Positions 16,767 through 25,525 of a stretch of 64,000 nt of DNA are shown in pieces. A program made the translations under genes and the position numbers. Origin of the DNA: Kribbella jejuensis. Its GTDB lineage: Bacteria; Actinomycetota; Actinomycetes; Propionibacteriales; Kribbellaceae. Numbering within the stretch: position 1 is the stretch's first letter; each line of letters starts with the position of its first letter. Where the stretch lies: assembly GCF_006715085.1 (NCBI RefSeq), contig NZ_VFMM01000002.1, positions 434,001 through 498,000 on the forward strand, written 5' to 3'. Under the pieces are notes generated by a model that saw only the letters and a list, made by a program, of their open reading frames with translations, made no database searches and was not told where the DNA came from.

Positions 16767-16851
16767 GGGGCGGCCCGGAAAAGTTGTCGGCGGGAGTTGC
16801 CGCAACTTCGGTGGTCTGTACCGCATCGTGAAGGGTGTGAAGATCCTTCGG

Positions 16852-17760
16852 ATGAAACTCAAGCACACGTCCGCGGTAGCGGCTTCGGCGTTGTTGTTGG
16901 GCGGCGTGGCGACCACGCCGGCGACGGCGGCGACGGGAGCGACAGGGGCGACAGCGGCGGCCTGCAGTGTGACTGCTGCTTCCATCACGAGCGGCGGTGA
17001 CATCGCGGGGACGGCGATCACGGCGACCTCCCCGGTCAGCGCGAAGTACACCAAGGGCCCGCACCTGCTCACGCCGGGGATCGCGAAGGCGGCCTCGACC
17101 TGGACGACCGCGCTCGAGGTGCCGGCCGGTTCGACCACGACCGGTCTCGTCGTGCTGAACGACACGCTGTACTCGGCGTACTACTCGGACCTGTCCGGCG
17201 TGCCGCCGACGGGGCTGAAGAAGATCGGCTCCGGCTGGCGGTACTTCTCCGTGGTCGAGGAGTCGTTCTGGCAGAAGGAAACCGGTTCGACAGTGGCGGC
17301 CAGCGCGCGGTACGGCTTCGATGGGCAGTTGCATCGCTGGGTGAAGGATGCGAAGGGTGTCTGGCACGGTGAGATCGCGGCCGGAAACTTCTACTCGGTG
17401 AAGACGATGGCGCTGATCAGCGAGACGCAGACGTACGACACCTTCCTGGCCAACACCCGGGGCGGCGCGCTGTACACGATCCGGATCCCGCGGACCTCGC
17501 CGCTGAAGCCGATCGTGAAGAAGGTCCGCACGTCGACGTGGCAGTCGTTCGAATCGCTGGTCGCGGAGAAGTGCGGCGCCCAGGGCACGCTGCTCGCCGC
17601 GATCGACAAGGACACCGGCTCGGCGTACCTGTACGCCGTTGGTCACGCCAACGGTACGGCGACCGTGATCAAGGGCCTCGGCAAGGTACCGGGGACGTTC
17701 AAGGACCCGGTCTACTCGTTGGGTACTGCCGAGGGGCAGCCGCCACTGTTCGGCGAGTGA
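16852..17760 (+). CDS. Secreted protein, probable beta-propeller
   Basis: 302 residues from the ATG at 16852; an in-frame GTG at 16828 would add eight residues before the signal peptide. The signal is LKHTSAVAASALLLGGVATTPATAA. The mature part has repeated blade-like units with aromatic-Gly pairs (RYGFDGQLHRWVKD, then GVWHGEIAAGNFYSV and GSAYLYAVGHANG), which suggests a beta-propeller as in tachylectin-like or sugar-binding proteins. No catalytic motif is visible. It ends just before a long two-way terminator. Confidence 0.65.
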   Translation: MKLKHTSAVAASALLLGGVATTPATAATGATGATAAACSVTAASITSGGDIAGTAITATSPVSAKYTKGPHLLTPGIAKAASTWTTALEVPAGSTTTGLVVLNDTLYSAYYSDLSGVPPTGLKKIGSGWRYFSVVEESFWQKETGSTVAASARYGFDGQLHRWVKDAKGVWHGEIAAGNFYSVKTMALISETQTYDTFLANTRGGALYTIRIPRTSPLKPIVKKVRTSTWQSFESLVAEKCGAQGTLLAAIDKDTGSAYLYAVGHANGTATVIKGLGKVPGTFKDPVYSLGTAEGQPPLFGE

Positions 17761-17766
17761 GGACCT

Positions 17767-17810
17767 GACAAGGCCCCGGTGACCCGAGTCGCGGTCACCG
17801 GGGCCTTGTC
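17767..17810. terminator. Two-way intrinsic terminator between convergent genes
   Basis: GACAAGGCCCCGGTGACC (17767-17784) pairs perfectly over 18 bp with 17793-17810; the loop is 8 bases. It lies 7 bases after one stop and 5 bases before the other (minus strand). The AAGG and CCTT ends give short A/T tails in both directions, so it can stop both genes. Confidence 0.88.
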
Positions 17811-17814
17811 GATG

Positions 17815-18654
17815 CTAGAAGTCGCCGCCGAAATCTCCGCCGAAGTCGCCACCGCCGAAGTCGCCGAAGTCGCCGCCGCCGTCACCGCCGTCGCCGAAGT
17901 CCCCGTTGTCGCCACCGTTGTCGCCGTTGTCGCCGTCGTTCATGCCGTCCTGGTAGCCGGCGGCGTAGTCGCCGTACCCACCACCGGCGAACATGCCGCC
18001 GAGGGCCGTGCCGATGAACATGCCGGTCAGCACACCGCCGACACCGCCGAACAGACCCTGCGCGTACGGCGAGTACGCCGGGCCGGCCTCCCAGTACGGG
18101 ACCCGCTGCGGGCCGACCATCACCTTGCGAACGTCCGGCTCGGCGCCGGCCCGGACCCGCTCGGCGTCGGCCGCGCAGGCCGGCACCTCACGCGGGGCGC
18201 CGTTCGGCGGGGACCACATCACGTCGACCACGGACTGGCCGTGCTGCGGGTTGAAGAAGCAGGCCGGCCGGCGCTGCGGCAGCGGCTGGCCGTTGACCCG
18301 GGCCTTCACGCAAGCCGCGGCGTACCGGCCGTCCTCGAGGATCTCGACCACGTGCTTGATCTGGTCGGCCTGGGTGACCTGACCGATCGCCTGCTTGGCG
18401 GACTCGTAGGAGTCCAGCGCCCGCTGGTAGTCCTGCCGCGCACCGTCGCCGAGGTCCTTGCCGACCATCTCCAGGTCGAGGTCCTGCAGCTCCTCACCGA
18501 ACCGGGTGATGTCCTCGTCGGCGGTCCGCTTGACCGCCTCGAGCTCGGCCGCGCTGATCTCGTGCTGCTTCTTGTTCTGCAGCTGGGTGCGCCGGTAGGA
18601 GTTGTACGCGAGCACCGCGATCACCACGACCGCGATGATCAGGATGAATTCCAT
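17815..18654 (-). CDS. Membrane protein with Gly/Asp/Phe-rich acidic tail
   Basis: 279 residues from the ATG at 18654, with GAGAGG upstream; the longer frame is not protein-like. An N-terminal membrane helix (EFILIIAVVVIAVLAYNSY) is followed by a helical region with many Glu, Asp and Lys residues. A middle domain has Cys residues (YAAACVKARVNGQPLP, RRPACFFNPQHGQSVVDVMW). A Gly-rich stretch (GLFGGVGGVLTGMFIGTALGGMF) could insert in the membrane. The last 40 residues consist almost only of Gly, Asp, Asn and Phe in GDNG and GGDF repeats, ending in Phe. Function unknown. Confidence 0.75.
   Translation of the reverse strand: MEFILIIAVVVIAVLAYNSYRRTQLQNKKQHEISAAELEAVKRTADEDITRFGEELQDLDLEMVGKDLGDGARQDYQRALDSYESAKQAIGQVTQADQIKHVVEILEDGRYAAACVKARVNGQPLPQRRPACFFNPQHGQSVVDVMWSPPNGAPREVPACAADAERVRAGAEPDVRKVMVGPQRVPYWEAGPAYSPYAQGLFGGVGGVLTGMFIGTALGGMFAGGGYGDYAAGYQDGMNDGDNGDNGGDNGDFGDGGDGGGDFGDFGGGDFGGDFGGDF
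17818..17942 (-). repeat. Degenerate triplet repeats encoding the Gly/Asp/Phe tail
   Basis: The plus strand shows repeated GCCGAAGTC, GCCGCCGAA and GTTGTCGCC units. They encode GGDF-, GDFG- and GDNG-type repeats at the end of the membrane protein. Such simple repeats can vary in length by slippage between strains. Confidence 0.7.
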
Positions 18655-18680
18655 GACGGGCCTCTCTCGGGGGTCCAATG

Positions 18681-18695
18681 GGATAGAGCGTATCC
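18681..18695. promoter_or_regulatory. Possible operator in the divergent region 18655-18817
   Basis: GGATA (18681-18685), five bases, then TATCC (18691-18695), with CAAT-like sequence on each side. It lies 27 bases upstream of the minus-strand membrane protein gene. The rest of the 163-base divergent region shows no further motif I can name. Confidence 0.3.
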
Positions 18696-18817
18696 AATCC
18701 CGCAAATGCGCCGCCGCCACGCAGGGTGACGCAATCCCGGGAAAGCGGTGACCGGCGTCGCACAATGGAGACGCGCGCCGCCCAGCGCCTGTCCGACCCC
18801 CGCCGGAAGGCCTCTGC

Positions 18818-20188
18818 ATGGGCAAGACCGCGCGACTGCTCCCGCTCGTGCTCACCGCGACCGCATTGCTGCCGCAACAACCCTCGAACGACCCGTCCTA
18901 CCAGGAGATCCCGCTCGACGGCGTCTCCGTCCAGGCGCATACCAAACCGTATGGAATGGTCGGCATCACCTGGCCCGAAGGTGTGCGGAACGTCGCCGCC
19001 AAGGTGCGGGTCGAACAGAACGGGAAGTGGACCGATTGGCAATCGTTATCGGTCGAGGACGATCACGGGCCGGATCCATTGGCGCCCGAAGGAATTCAGC
19101 GTGCCGGCACCGAACCGTTGTGGGTCGGTAATGCGACCGGCATTCAGGCCAGCGCTGTCACGAACACCGGTACGACGGTTTCCGGCGCGAAGGTGGTGTT
19201 GATCCAGCCCGGCGTACTGAGTTCCGACGCTGACGACCCCGGTGAGATCGGCGCCGCGTCGAGCGCGTCGCCGTACCCGATGCCGTTGATGGTGAGCCGG
19301 CGGCGCTGGGGCGCCGACGAGCGGCTGCGCGCGTACAACGGGGCCGACTGCGTGCGGCCGCGGTACACGACGACGGTGCTCGGGGCGTTCGTGCACCACA
19401 CCGCCGATCGGAACGACTACACGCGGACGCAGGTGCCGGCGATGGTGCGGGCGATCTACGCGTACCACGTGAAAAGCCGCGGCTGGTGCGACCTCGGGTA
19501 CAACTTCCTGGTCGACCGGTTCGGCCGGATCTTCGAGGGCCGCGCCGGTGGCGCGCAGTTGCCGGTACTCGGTGCGCACACCGCGTCGTACAACGCGAAC
19601 TCGTTCGGTGTCGCGGTGATCGGGAACTTCGACCAGGTGGCGCCGCCGCCGGCGATGCTGGAGTCGACGGCCCGGGTGCTGGCCTGGAAGCTGGACGCCA
19701 ACTACCGGTCGCCCTCGGCAACGATCCGGCTCGACGGAAAGAGCCTGCACACGGTGTCCGGACACCGCGACACCAAGGCGACGGACTGCCCAGGCACCCA
19801 GCTGTACAACAAACTCGGTTGGCTGCGGCAACGAGTGAACACCTTGATGGGCGGGAGTTTCGCGACGCCGATCTACCGCTACGCACGGCAACTCGGGTTC
19901 CGCAACATCGGGCAACCGTTCTGGGGCGAGCATCCGACCCGGACCGGGTGGGCGACGTACTTCGCCACCGTCGACGTCTTCTACTCCGTTGCCACCGGCC
20001 CGCATTCCACCGCCGGCGCGTTCCGGACCCGGTACCGGCGGCTCGGGGCGGGGAGTGCGCGGCTCGGGTTGCCGATCACCGACGCGTACCAGGTGCACGG
20101 CGGGGCGCGGCAGAAGTTCCAGCGGGGCTGGCTGGTCTGGGACCGCCGCGCTCGCCAGGTCCAGGTCGTCTACGGGAGGGCACTATGA
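18818..20188 (+). CDS. Secreted N-acetylmuramoyl-L-alanine amidase (PGRP type)
   Basis: 456 residues. A signal peptide (ARLLPLVLTATALLPQQ) is followed by a beta-rich domain (residues 25-140) and then an amidase-2/PGRP domain. Zinc ligands are visible in AFVHHTADRNDY, in the late His of VSGHRDTKATDCPGTQLY and in the Cys of the same segment; GYNFLVDRFGRIFEGRAGG is the conserved core. The C-terminal 100 residues (GTRFRRLGAGSARLGLPIT-like pattern, QKFQRGWLVWD) look like LGFP wall-binding repeats. It should cut the peptide from muramic acid in the cell wall. Its stop overlaps the SpoIID start. Confidence 0.9.
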   Translation: MGKTARLLPLVLTATALLPQQPSNDPSYQEIPLDGVSVQAHTKPYGMVGITWPEGVRNVAAKVRVEQNGKWTDWQSLSVEDDHGPDPLAPEGIQRAGTEPLWVGNATGIQASAVTNTGTTVSGAKVVLIQPGVLSSDADDPGEIGAASSASPYPMPLMVSRRRWGADERLRAYNGADCVRPRYTTTVLGAFVHHTADRNDYTRTQVPAMVRAIYAYHVKSRGWCDLGYNFLVDRFGRIFEGRAGGAQLPVLGAHTASYNANSFGVAVIGNFDQVAPPPAMLESTARVLAWKLDANYRSPSATIRLDGKSLHTVSGHRDTKATDCPGTQLYNKLGWLRQRVNTLMGGSFATPIYRYARQLGFRNIGQPFWGEHPTRTGWATYFATVDVFYSVATGPHSTAGAFRTRYRRLGAGSARLGLPITDAYQVHGGARQKFQRGWLVWDRRARQVQVVYGRAL

Positions 20189-21420
20189 GAAAACGTGTGA
20201 TCGCGGCGGTCGTGCTGTCGTCGACCCTGGTCAGTACGACCGCGCACGCCCGCGAGATCACGCCGGCCGCTGCTGGGGTGACAGCGCCGGACACGGCGAT
20301 CACCGGACGCGGGTTCGGGCACGGCCGCGGACTGTCGCAGTACGGCGCCCAGGGGGCCGCACTGGCCGGGAAGTCGGTCAAGCAGATCCTGGACTTCTAC
20401 TACCCGGGGACGACCACCGGGAAGGCGACCGGCAGCATCCGGGTGCGGATCAGCGCCGACACCACCGACGGCGTCCGGGTCGCGGTGGTGAACGGGCTGG
20501 CGGTCCGCTCGCTGGCCACCGGCAAGCTGTACACGTTGCCGAAGGCATCGACCATCGACCAGTGGTCGATCGACCCGAACGGCGAGCACGGCACCGAGCT
20601 CAACTCCTACGACGCGACCACCAAGAAGTGGACGCTGTACAAGACGTTCACCGGGATGGCGCAGTTCGAGGGCGCGGCGGTGATCGGGCTGATCCTGCCG
20701 AGCGGCGCCGTACGCCGGTACCGCGGCGTGCTGCGGGCGATCGACGTCGACGGCGCGCACCTCGACACGGTGAACGTACTCCCACTCGAGTACTACCTGC
20801 GCGGCGTCGTACCGCGAGAGGCCGTCACGAGTTGGCGGCCGGCCGCGCTGCAGGCGCAGGCCGTTGCCGCGCGCACCTATTCCGTCTTCCACCGGAACCG
20901 CGCGACGGCGCGAGCGTACGATCTGTGCGACACCACGTCCTGCCAGGTGTACGGCGGGTACGACGACGAGGAGACGTCGACGAACAACGCGATCGCGGAC
21001 ACCGCCGGGCAGATCCGGCTCTACAACGGGAAGCCGATCATCGCGGAGTTCTCGTCGTCGAACGGTGGCGCGACCGCGGCCGGTGACGTGCCGTACCAGC
21101 TGACCAAGGTCGACAGTTGGGATGCGTACCCGAAGAACGGGAACCCGAACGTGACCTGGAAGGTGACCCGGACCGCTGCCGAGATGCAGGCGGTCTTCCA
21201 GGTCGGCACGATCCGGTACGTCCGGGTGCTGAAGCGGACCGGCGTCGGCCCGGGTGGCGGGCGGGCGCTCACCGTTCAAGCGGTCGGCTCCCGTGGCTCC
21301 CGGGTACTGACCGCCGACCAGGTCCGGATCCGGCTGCATCTGCGCTCGTCCTGGATCAGCTTCCCGGCGGTTCGTTCACTTGATATATCAACCGATTCCT
21401 CGGTAGTGCCTGGTCGCTGA
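20185..21420 (+). CDS. Secreted SpoIID/LytB-domain protein
   Basis: 411 residues from the ATG at 20185, overlapping the amidase stop by 4 bases with GGGAGGG upstream. The signal peptide is KRVIAAVVLSSTLVSTTAHA. The SpoIID signature is present: GRGFGHGRGLSQYGAQGAALAG, VLPLEYYLRGVVPREAV, ALQAQAVAARTYS and FSSSNGGATA. SpoIID is a lytic transglycosylase in endospore formers and LytB activates amidases; this host is not expected to form endospores. The tight coupling with the amidase gene suggests that the two act on the same wall substrate (inference). Confidence 0.88.
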   Translation: MRKRVIAAVVLSSTLVSTTAHAREITPAAAGVTAPDTAITGRGFGHGRGLSQYGAQGAALAGKSVKQILDFYYPGTTTGKATGSIRVRISADTTDGVRVAVVNGLAVRSLATGKLYTLPKASTIDQWSIDPNGEHGTELNSYDATTKKWTLYKTFTGMAQFEGAAVIGLILPSGAVRRYRGVLRAIDVDGAHLDTVNVLPLEYYLRGVVPREAVTSWRPAALQAQAVAARTYSVFHRNRATARAYDLCDTTSCQVYGGYDDEETSTNNAIADTAGQIRLYNGKPIIAEFSSSNGGATAAGDVPYQLTKVDSWDAYPKNGNPNVTWKVTRTAAEMQAVFQVGTIRYVRVLKRTGVGPGGGRALTVQAVGSRGSRVLTADQVRIRLHLRSSWISFPAVRSLDISTDSSVVPGR

Positions 21421-21424
21421 ACCA

Positions 21425-21469
21425 TTGACGCGCCCTCCCTGCGCCGGTTAGAACATGACATCGCTGTCA
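21425..21469 (+). promoter_or_regulatory. Promoter and palindrome upstream of the GH76 gene
   Basis: TTGACG (21425-21430), an 18-base spacer, then TAGAAC (21449-21454) form a plausible promoter. Directly downstream TGACA (21456-21460) and TGTCA (21465-21469) form an inverted repeat that could be a repressor site at the transcription start. Confidence 0.5.
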
Positions 21470-21493
21470 ATCACCGCCCTGGAGGAGCCGGAG

Positions 21494-22663
21494 ATGCGCA
21501 GAAAGCTTGGTATATCAACCCGTCTGGCCGCTGGAGTGCTCGCGGTCACGGTGCTCGGAGGCCTGAACATGTCCACGGCGAGCGCTGCGGATCCGGCCGG
21601 GACCGACCCGGTCGCGGCCGCGCGGGCGCGCGCGTCGTACGAGGCCATCAACACCTACTTCGACGCCGGCCGCGGCCTGCTGCTGGAGGAGTACCCGAAC
21701 ACCCAGTCCAACGCGTACTCCTACGTCTGGCCGTACTCGCAAGCCGCGGTCGCGGCCGAGGACCTGGCCGGTGTGCCCGGCGCGGGCGCCGCCGGTTCGG
21801 CGGAGGCGGACCGGCGGATCGCGGCGTACGGGTTCTACTGGAACTCCGGTACGACGCCGCCCGGGTACGACTCGTACGTCCGTCCGCCGAACGGTCAAGG
21901 TGGCGACAAGTTCTACGACGACAACGAGTGGATCGGCCTGAACCTGATCCAGCGGTACCAGCGGACCGGTGACCGCGCCGCGCTGGCCCGGGCCAAGGAC
22001 ATCTTCGCGCTTGTCGTGCACGGCTGGGACACCGATCCGTCGCACCCGTGCGCCGGCGGCGTGTACTGGACCCAGGCGCCGTGGAGCCAGGACCGCAACA
22101 CGATCTCGAACGGCCCGGGCGCCGAGCTCGGCGCGCACCTGTACCTGCTGACCCGGGACAAGTCGTACCTGACCTGGGCGCAGAAGATGTACCAGTGGGC
22201 GCAGACCTGCATGCTCGCGCCGAACGGCCTGTACTGGGACCACATCGACCTGGCCGGCAACATCGAGAAGACCCAGTGGAGCTACAACCAGGGCGTGATG
22301 CTCGGTGCCGGCGTGTTGTTGTTCAAGGCAACCGGTGACGCCCGCTACCTGCGCGACGCGAAGTCGGTCGCCAACGCGTCGCTGGCGTTCTACAACACCC
22401 CGGAGGTGCTCGCGAAACAGGGCGCCGCGTTCAACTCGATCTGGTTCAAGAACCTGCTGATCCTGGACTCGGTCTCGCCGGATCCCCGCTACCGCAGGGC
22501 GATGCAGTCGTACGCCGACTACACATGGAACACCTACCGCGACCCGGCGACGAACCTGTACAAGTTCGGCGCCGGATCGGTGGAGCTGCTGCAGCAGGCA
22601 GGTATCACGCAGATCCACGCCCTGCTGGCCTGGCCGCGCTCTCGTTACGGTCTGCTCGCCTAG
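21494..22663 (+). CDS. Secreted glycoside hydrolase family 76 (alpha-1,6-mannanase)
   Basis: 389 residues from the ATG at 21494, with GGAGGAGCCGGAG upstream. The signal peptide is GVLAVTVLGGLNMSTASAA. The catalytic Asp pair of GH76 is in FYDDNEWIGL (D142, D143). The (alpha/alpha)6 barrel is supported by repeats such as RALARAKDIFALVVHGW and ARYLRDAKSVANASLAFY. GH76 enzymes cleave alpha-1,6-mannan chains, either of fungal walls or of actinobacterial mannan-lipids. The stop TAG shares a CTAG with the convergent cyclophilin stop. Confidence 0.9.
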   Translation: MRRKLGISTRLAAGVLAVTVLGGLNMSTASAADPAGTDPVAAARARASYEAINTYFDAGRGLLLEEYPNTQSNAYSYVWPYSQAAVAAEDLAGVPGAGAAGSAEADRRIAAYGFYWNSGTTPPGYDSYVRPPNGQGGDKFYDDNEWIGLNLIQRYQRTGDRAALARAKDIFALVVHGWDTDPSHPCAGGVYWTQAPWSQDRNTISNGPGAELGAHLYLLTRDKSYLTWAQKMYQWAQTCMLAPNGLYWDHIDLAGNIEKTQWSYNQGVMLGAGVLLFKATGDARYLRDAKSVANASLAFYNTPEVLAKQGAAFNSIWFKNLLILDSVSPDPRYRRAMQSYADYTWNTYRDPATNLYKFGAGSVELLQQAGITQIHALLAWPRSRYGLLA

Positions 22664-23505
22664 GCTGCGGCTGTTGCGCTCTTGATGTCGACCGGAGTGA
22701 TCGGCGTCCCGTCCTGTGGGCTCTGCTGGGGCGTGACGCCGGCCTCCGCGACCTTGTCGATCAGCTTCAGGCTCGGCTCGTCGATCGTCCCGAACACGGT
22801 GTACTGCGCGGTCAGCCCGGACGCGTCGCCGTACACGATGAAGAACTGGCTGCCGTTGGTGTTCGGGCCGGCGTTCGCCATCGCGAGCATGCCGCGGCCG
22901 TACTTGAGCGTCGGGTAGACCTCGTCCGCGAACGTGTACCCGGGCCCGCCGGAGCCGGTGCCGGTCGGGTCGCCGCACTGCAGCACCTGAAGGCCCTCGC
23001 CGACGGTGAGCCGGTGACACTTGGTGTTGTCGTAGTACTTCTGGCCGACCAGGCTGAGGAAGTTCTTCACCGCGCACGGTGCGAGTGAGCTGTCGAGGGT
23101 CAGCTGCAGGTCGCCGATCGACGTGTCGAGGCTGACCTTCGACGTACCGGACGCCTTGGTCTTGCCGTCGGCCGGCAGGTTCACCTTCCGCGCGGCCGGC
23201 TCGGTGCTCTTCTTGTACGCGCAGTTCACCTCGGCCGGGAGCGGCGTCGGGCGCTTCGGGACCGGGAACATCGCGGTCGGGACACTGGACGGCTTGTTCT
23301 CGGGCGCGACCGACGGCGTGGCCGCGGGCTTGTTGTCACTGCCTCCGAAGACCACGAACGCGCCGACCACGACGACGACCACGGTCACCACCGACGCCAC
23401 GGTAATGGCCAGGTTCCGCCGCTGCCGGCGCCGCTCGGCTTCCCGCTCAGCCTGCCGCTTCGCCTTCCGCGCCGCCAGCTGCTGCTCGTGGGTCTTCTTG
23501 GACAT
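22660..23505 (-). CDS. Membrane-anchored cyclophilin-type peptidyl-prolyl isomerase
   Basis: 281 residues. A highly charged N-terminus (KKTHEQQLAARKAKRQAERE) precedes one membrane helix (LAITVASVVTVVVVVVGAFVVF) and a Pro/Ala/Thr linker. The cyclophilin domain shows KNFLSLVGQKYYDNTKCHRL, GMLAMANAGPNTNGSQFFI and YTVFGTIDE, the usual active-site segments. FHR is changed to CHR and GFxxQGGD to GLQVLQCGD, so some active-site residues differ. It probably helps fold exported proteins. The Lys/Arg N-terminus places the catalytic domain outside the cytoplasm. Confidence 0.88.
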   Translation of the reverse strand: MSKKTHEQQLAARKAKRQAEREAERRRQRRNLAITVASVVTVVVVVVGAFVVFGGSDNKPAATPSVAPENKPSSVPTAMFPVPKRPTPLPAEVNCAYKKSTEPAARKVNLPADGKTKASGTSKVSLDTSIGDLQLTLDSSLAPCAVKNFLSLVGQKYYDNTKCHRLTVGEGLQVLQCGDPTGTGSGGPGYTFADEVYPTLKYGRGMLAMANAGPNTNGSQFFIVYGDASGLTAQYTVFGTIDEPSLKLIDKVAEAGVTPQQSPQDGTPITPVDIKSATAAA

Positions 23506-23572
23506 GCAGTAACCCTCCTCGACCGGATGCCTGCACGGAACCTACAGCGTCAACCTGAGAACTGTCTGTCAA

Positions 23573-25348
23573 TCAGTCCTTGATCTCGCAGATGGGGGCG
23601 CCGGCTGAGACGGTGGCGCCGACTTCTGCGTTCAGGCCGGTGACCGTACCGGACTTGTGGGCGTTCAGCGGCTGCTCCATCTTCATCGCCTCGAGGACCA
23701 CGATCAGGTCGCCCTCGGCAACGGTCGCGCCCTCCTCGACGGCGATCTTGACGATCGTGCCCTGCATCGGCGACGTCAGCGAGTCCCCTGATGCCGCCGA
23801 ACCTTTGCTACCGCCCGCGCGCCGGGCCGGCTTCTTCTTGGCCATGCCGCCGGCGGGAGCCGCGACAACCGAACCGAGACCACCCGGCAGCACGACCTCG
23901 AGCCGCTTCCCGCCGACCTCGACGGTCACCCGGGAGCGCTCGTCCTCGACCGGAGCCTCGGCCGTCGGACCCTCGTACGGCGTGAGCTGGTTGTCGTACT
24001 CGGTCTCGATCCAGCGGGTGTGCACCTTGAAGCCGTCGGTCCCGACGAACGCCGGATCCGACACCACCGACGCGTGGAACGGGATCACCGTCGGCATGCC
24101 CTCGACGACGAACTCGCGCAGCGCCCGCCGCGACCGCTCGAGCGCCTGGGTCCGGTCCCGCCCGGAGACGATCAGCTTCGCGACCAGCGAATCGTACGCA
24201 CCCGGTACGGTCTCGCCCTGGTCGTACCCGCTGTCCAGCCGTACGCCGGGACCCGAGGGCGCGTGCCAGCGCAGCAAGGTCCCCGGCGCCGGGAGGAACC
24301 CGCGGCCGCCGTCCTCGGCGTTGATCCGGAACTCGATCGAGTGCCCCGAGACCGGCGGGTCGTCGTACCCGAGAGCCTCGCCGTTGGCGATCCGGAACAT
24401 CTCCCGGACCAGGTCCAGGCCGGTGACCTCCTCCGACACCGGGTGCTCGACCTGCAGCCGGGTGTTCACCTCGAGGAACGAGATCAGCCCGTCCTGCCCG
24501 ACCAGGAACTCACACGTCCCGGCGCCGACGTACCCGGCCTCGCGCAGGATCTTCTTCGACGAGGTGTAGAGGATCTCCAGCTGCTCGTCGGACAGGAACG
24601 GCGCCGGGGCCTCCTCGACCAGCTTCTGGTACCGGCGCTGCAGCGAGCAGTCCCGGGTCGACACCACCACGACGTTGCCGTGGGCATCGGCCAGGCACTG
24701 GGTCTCCACGTGCCGCGGCTTGTCCAGGTACCGCTCGACGAAGCACTCGCCGCGCCCGAACGCGCTGACCGCCTCGCGGGTCGCGGACTCGAACAGTTCC
24801 GGGATCTCCTCTATGGTCCGCGCGACCTTCATCCCGCGACCACCACCGCCGTACGCCGCCTTGATCGCGATCGGCAGACCGTACTCCTCCGCGAACGCGA
24901 CGACCTCCGAAGCGTCCGCGACCGGGTCCGGCGTACCGGGGACCTGCGGCGCGCCGACCTTCTCCGCGATGTGCCGGGCCTTGACCTTGTCGCCGAGCGA
25001 GTCGATCGCCGACGGCGGCGGGCCGATCCAGATCAGCCCCGCGTCGAGCACCGCCTGGGCGAACTCGGCGTTCTCGGCCAGGAACCCGTAGCCCGGGTGG
25101 ACGGCGTCCGCGCCGGAGCGGGCCGCGGCGTCCAGGATCTTCGCGATGTTCAGGTAGGAGTCGGCCGGGGTGGCCCCGTCCAGCGCGTACGCCTCGTCGG
25201 CGAGCCGGACGAACAGTGCGTCCCGGTCCTGGTCGGCGTACACGGCGACACTGCCGAGCCCCGCGTCGGCGGCGGCCCGGACGACCCGGACGGCGATCTC
25301 GCCCCGGTTCGCGACCAGCACCTTGGTGATCTGCTTGCTGTCGGACAC
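23573..25348 (-). CDS. accA: Acyl-CoA carboxylase alpha subunit (biotin carboxylase + BCCP)
   Basis: 591 residues. The biotin carboxylase part has the ATP-grasp glycine loop [45 protein letters not shown] and [15 protein letters not shown] linker rich in Lys, Arg and Ala (around residues 490-515) leads to the BCCP domain with the biotin lysine in [13 protein letters not shown] (K556). It carboxylates biotin for acetyl-, propionyl- or other acyl-CoA carboxylases. The start is GTG at 25348 with AAGGGAG upstream. A beta subunit is encoded at 53656 but is not adjacent, so partner choice is open. Confidence 0.92.
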   Translation of the reverse strand: MSDSKQITKVLVANRGEIAVRVVRAAADAGLGSVAVYADQDRDALFVRLADEAYALDGATPADSYLNIAKILDAAARSGADAVHPGYGFLAENAEFAQAVLDAGLIWIGPPPSAIDSLGDKVKARHIAEKVGAPQVPGTPDPVADASEVVAFAEEYGLPIAIKAAYGGGGRGMKVARTIEEIPELFESATREAVSAFGRGECFVERYLDKPRHVETQCLADAHGNVVVVSTRDCSLQRRYQKLVEEAPAPFLSDEQLEILYTSSKKILREAGYVGAGTCEFLVGQDGLISFLEVNTRLQVEHPVSEEVTGLDLVREMFRIANGEALGYDDPPVSGHSIEFRINAEDGGRGFLPAPGTLLRWHAPSGPGVRLDSGYDQGETVPGAYDSLVAKLIVSGRDRTQALERSRRALREFVVEGMPTVIPFHASVVSDPAFVGTDGFKVHTRWIETEYDNQLTPYEGPTAEAPVEDERSRVTVEVGGKRLEVVLPGGLGSVVAAPAGGMAKKKPARRAGGSKGSAASGDSLTSPMQGTIVKIAVEEGATVAEGDLIVVLEAMKMEQPLNAHKSGTVTGLNAEVGATVSAGAPICEIKD

Positions 25349-25438
25349 AGCTGACTCCCTTCGGCTGGCCCGAGTCTAGGGTGAAGTGCCCTCCACCGGG
25401 ACCAGGGTGTTGCTCACACCACGCTCTCAGTCAATCAG

Positions 25439-25492
25439 TAACCAGTTCATTTATTGGCTGGTAAATTATTGACCGTCAGAAGTGCATATCCT
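25439..25492 (+). promoter_or_regulatory. AT-rich control region before the gluconolactonase-like gene
   Basis: The 177 bases between accA and the next gene include an unusually AT-rich stretch with ACCAG (25441-25445) and CTGGT (25458-25462) as an inverted repeat, then TTGACC (25469-25474) and TATCCT (25487-25492). The hexamers are only 12 bases apart, so they are not a standard promoter pair. An operator is likely but the regulator is unknown. Confidence 0.3.
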
Positions 25493-25525
25493 TCGGTCGG
25501 AGAGGTCCAATCGGAGGAGATGGTG

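Noticed and set aside
21380-21391. TTGATATATCAA palindrome at the end of the SpoIID gene, with TATATCAACC again at 21511
   Set aside because: Both copies are inside coding sequence, and the shared part is short; it could be chance or a remnant, with no support for a regulatory role.
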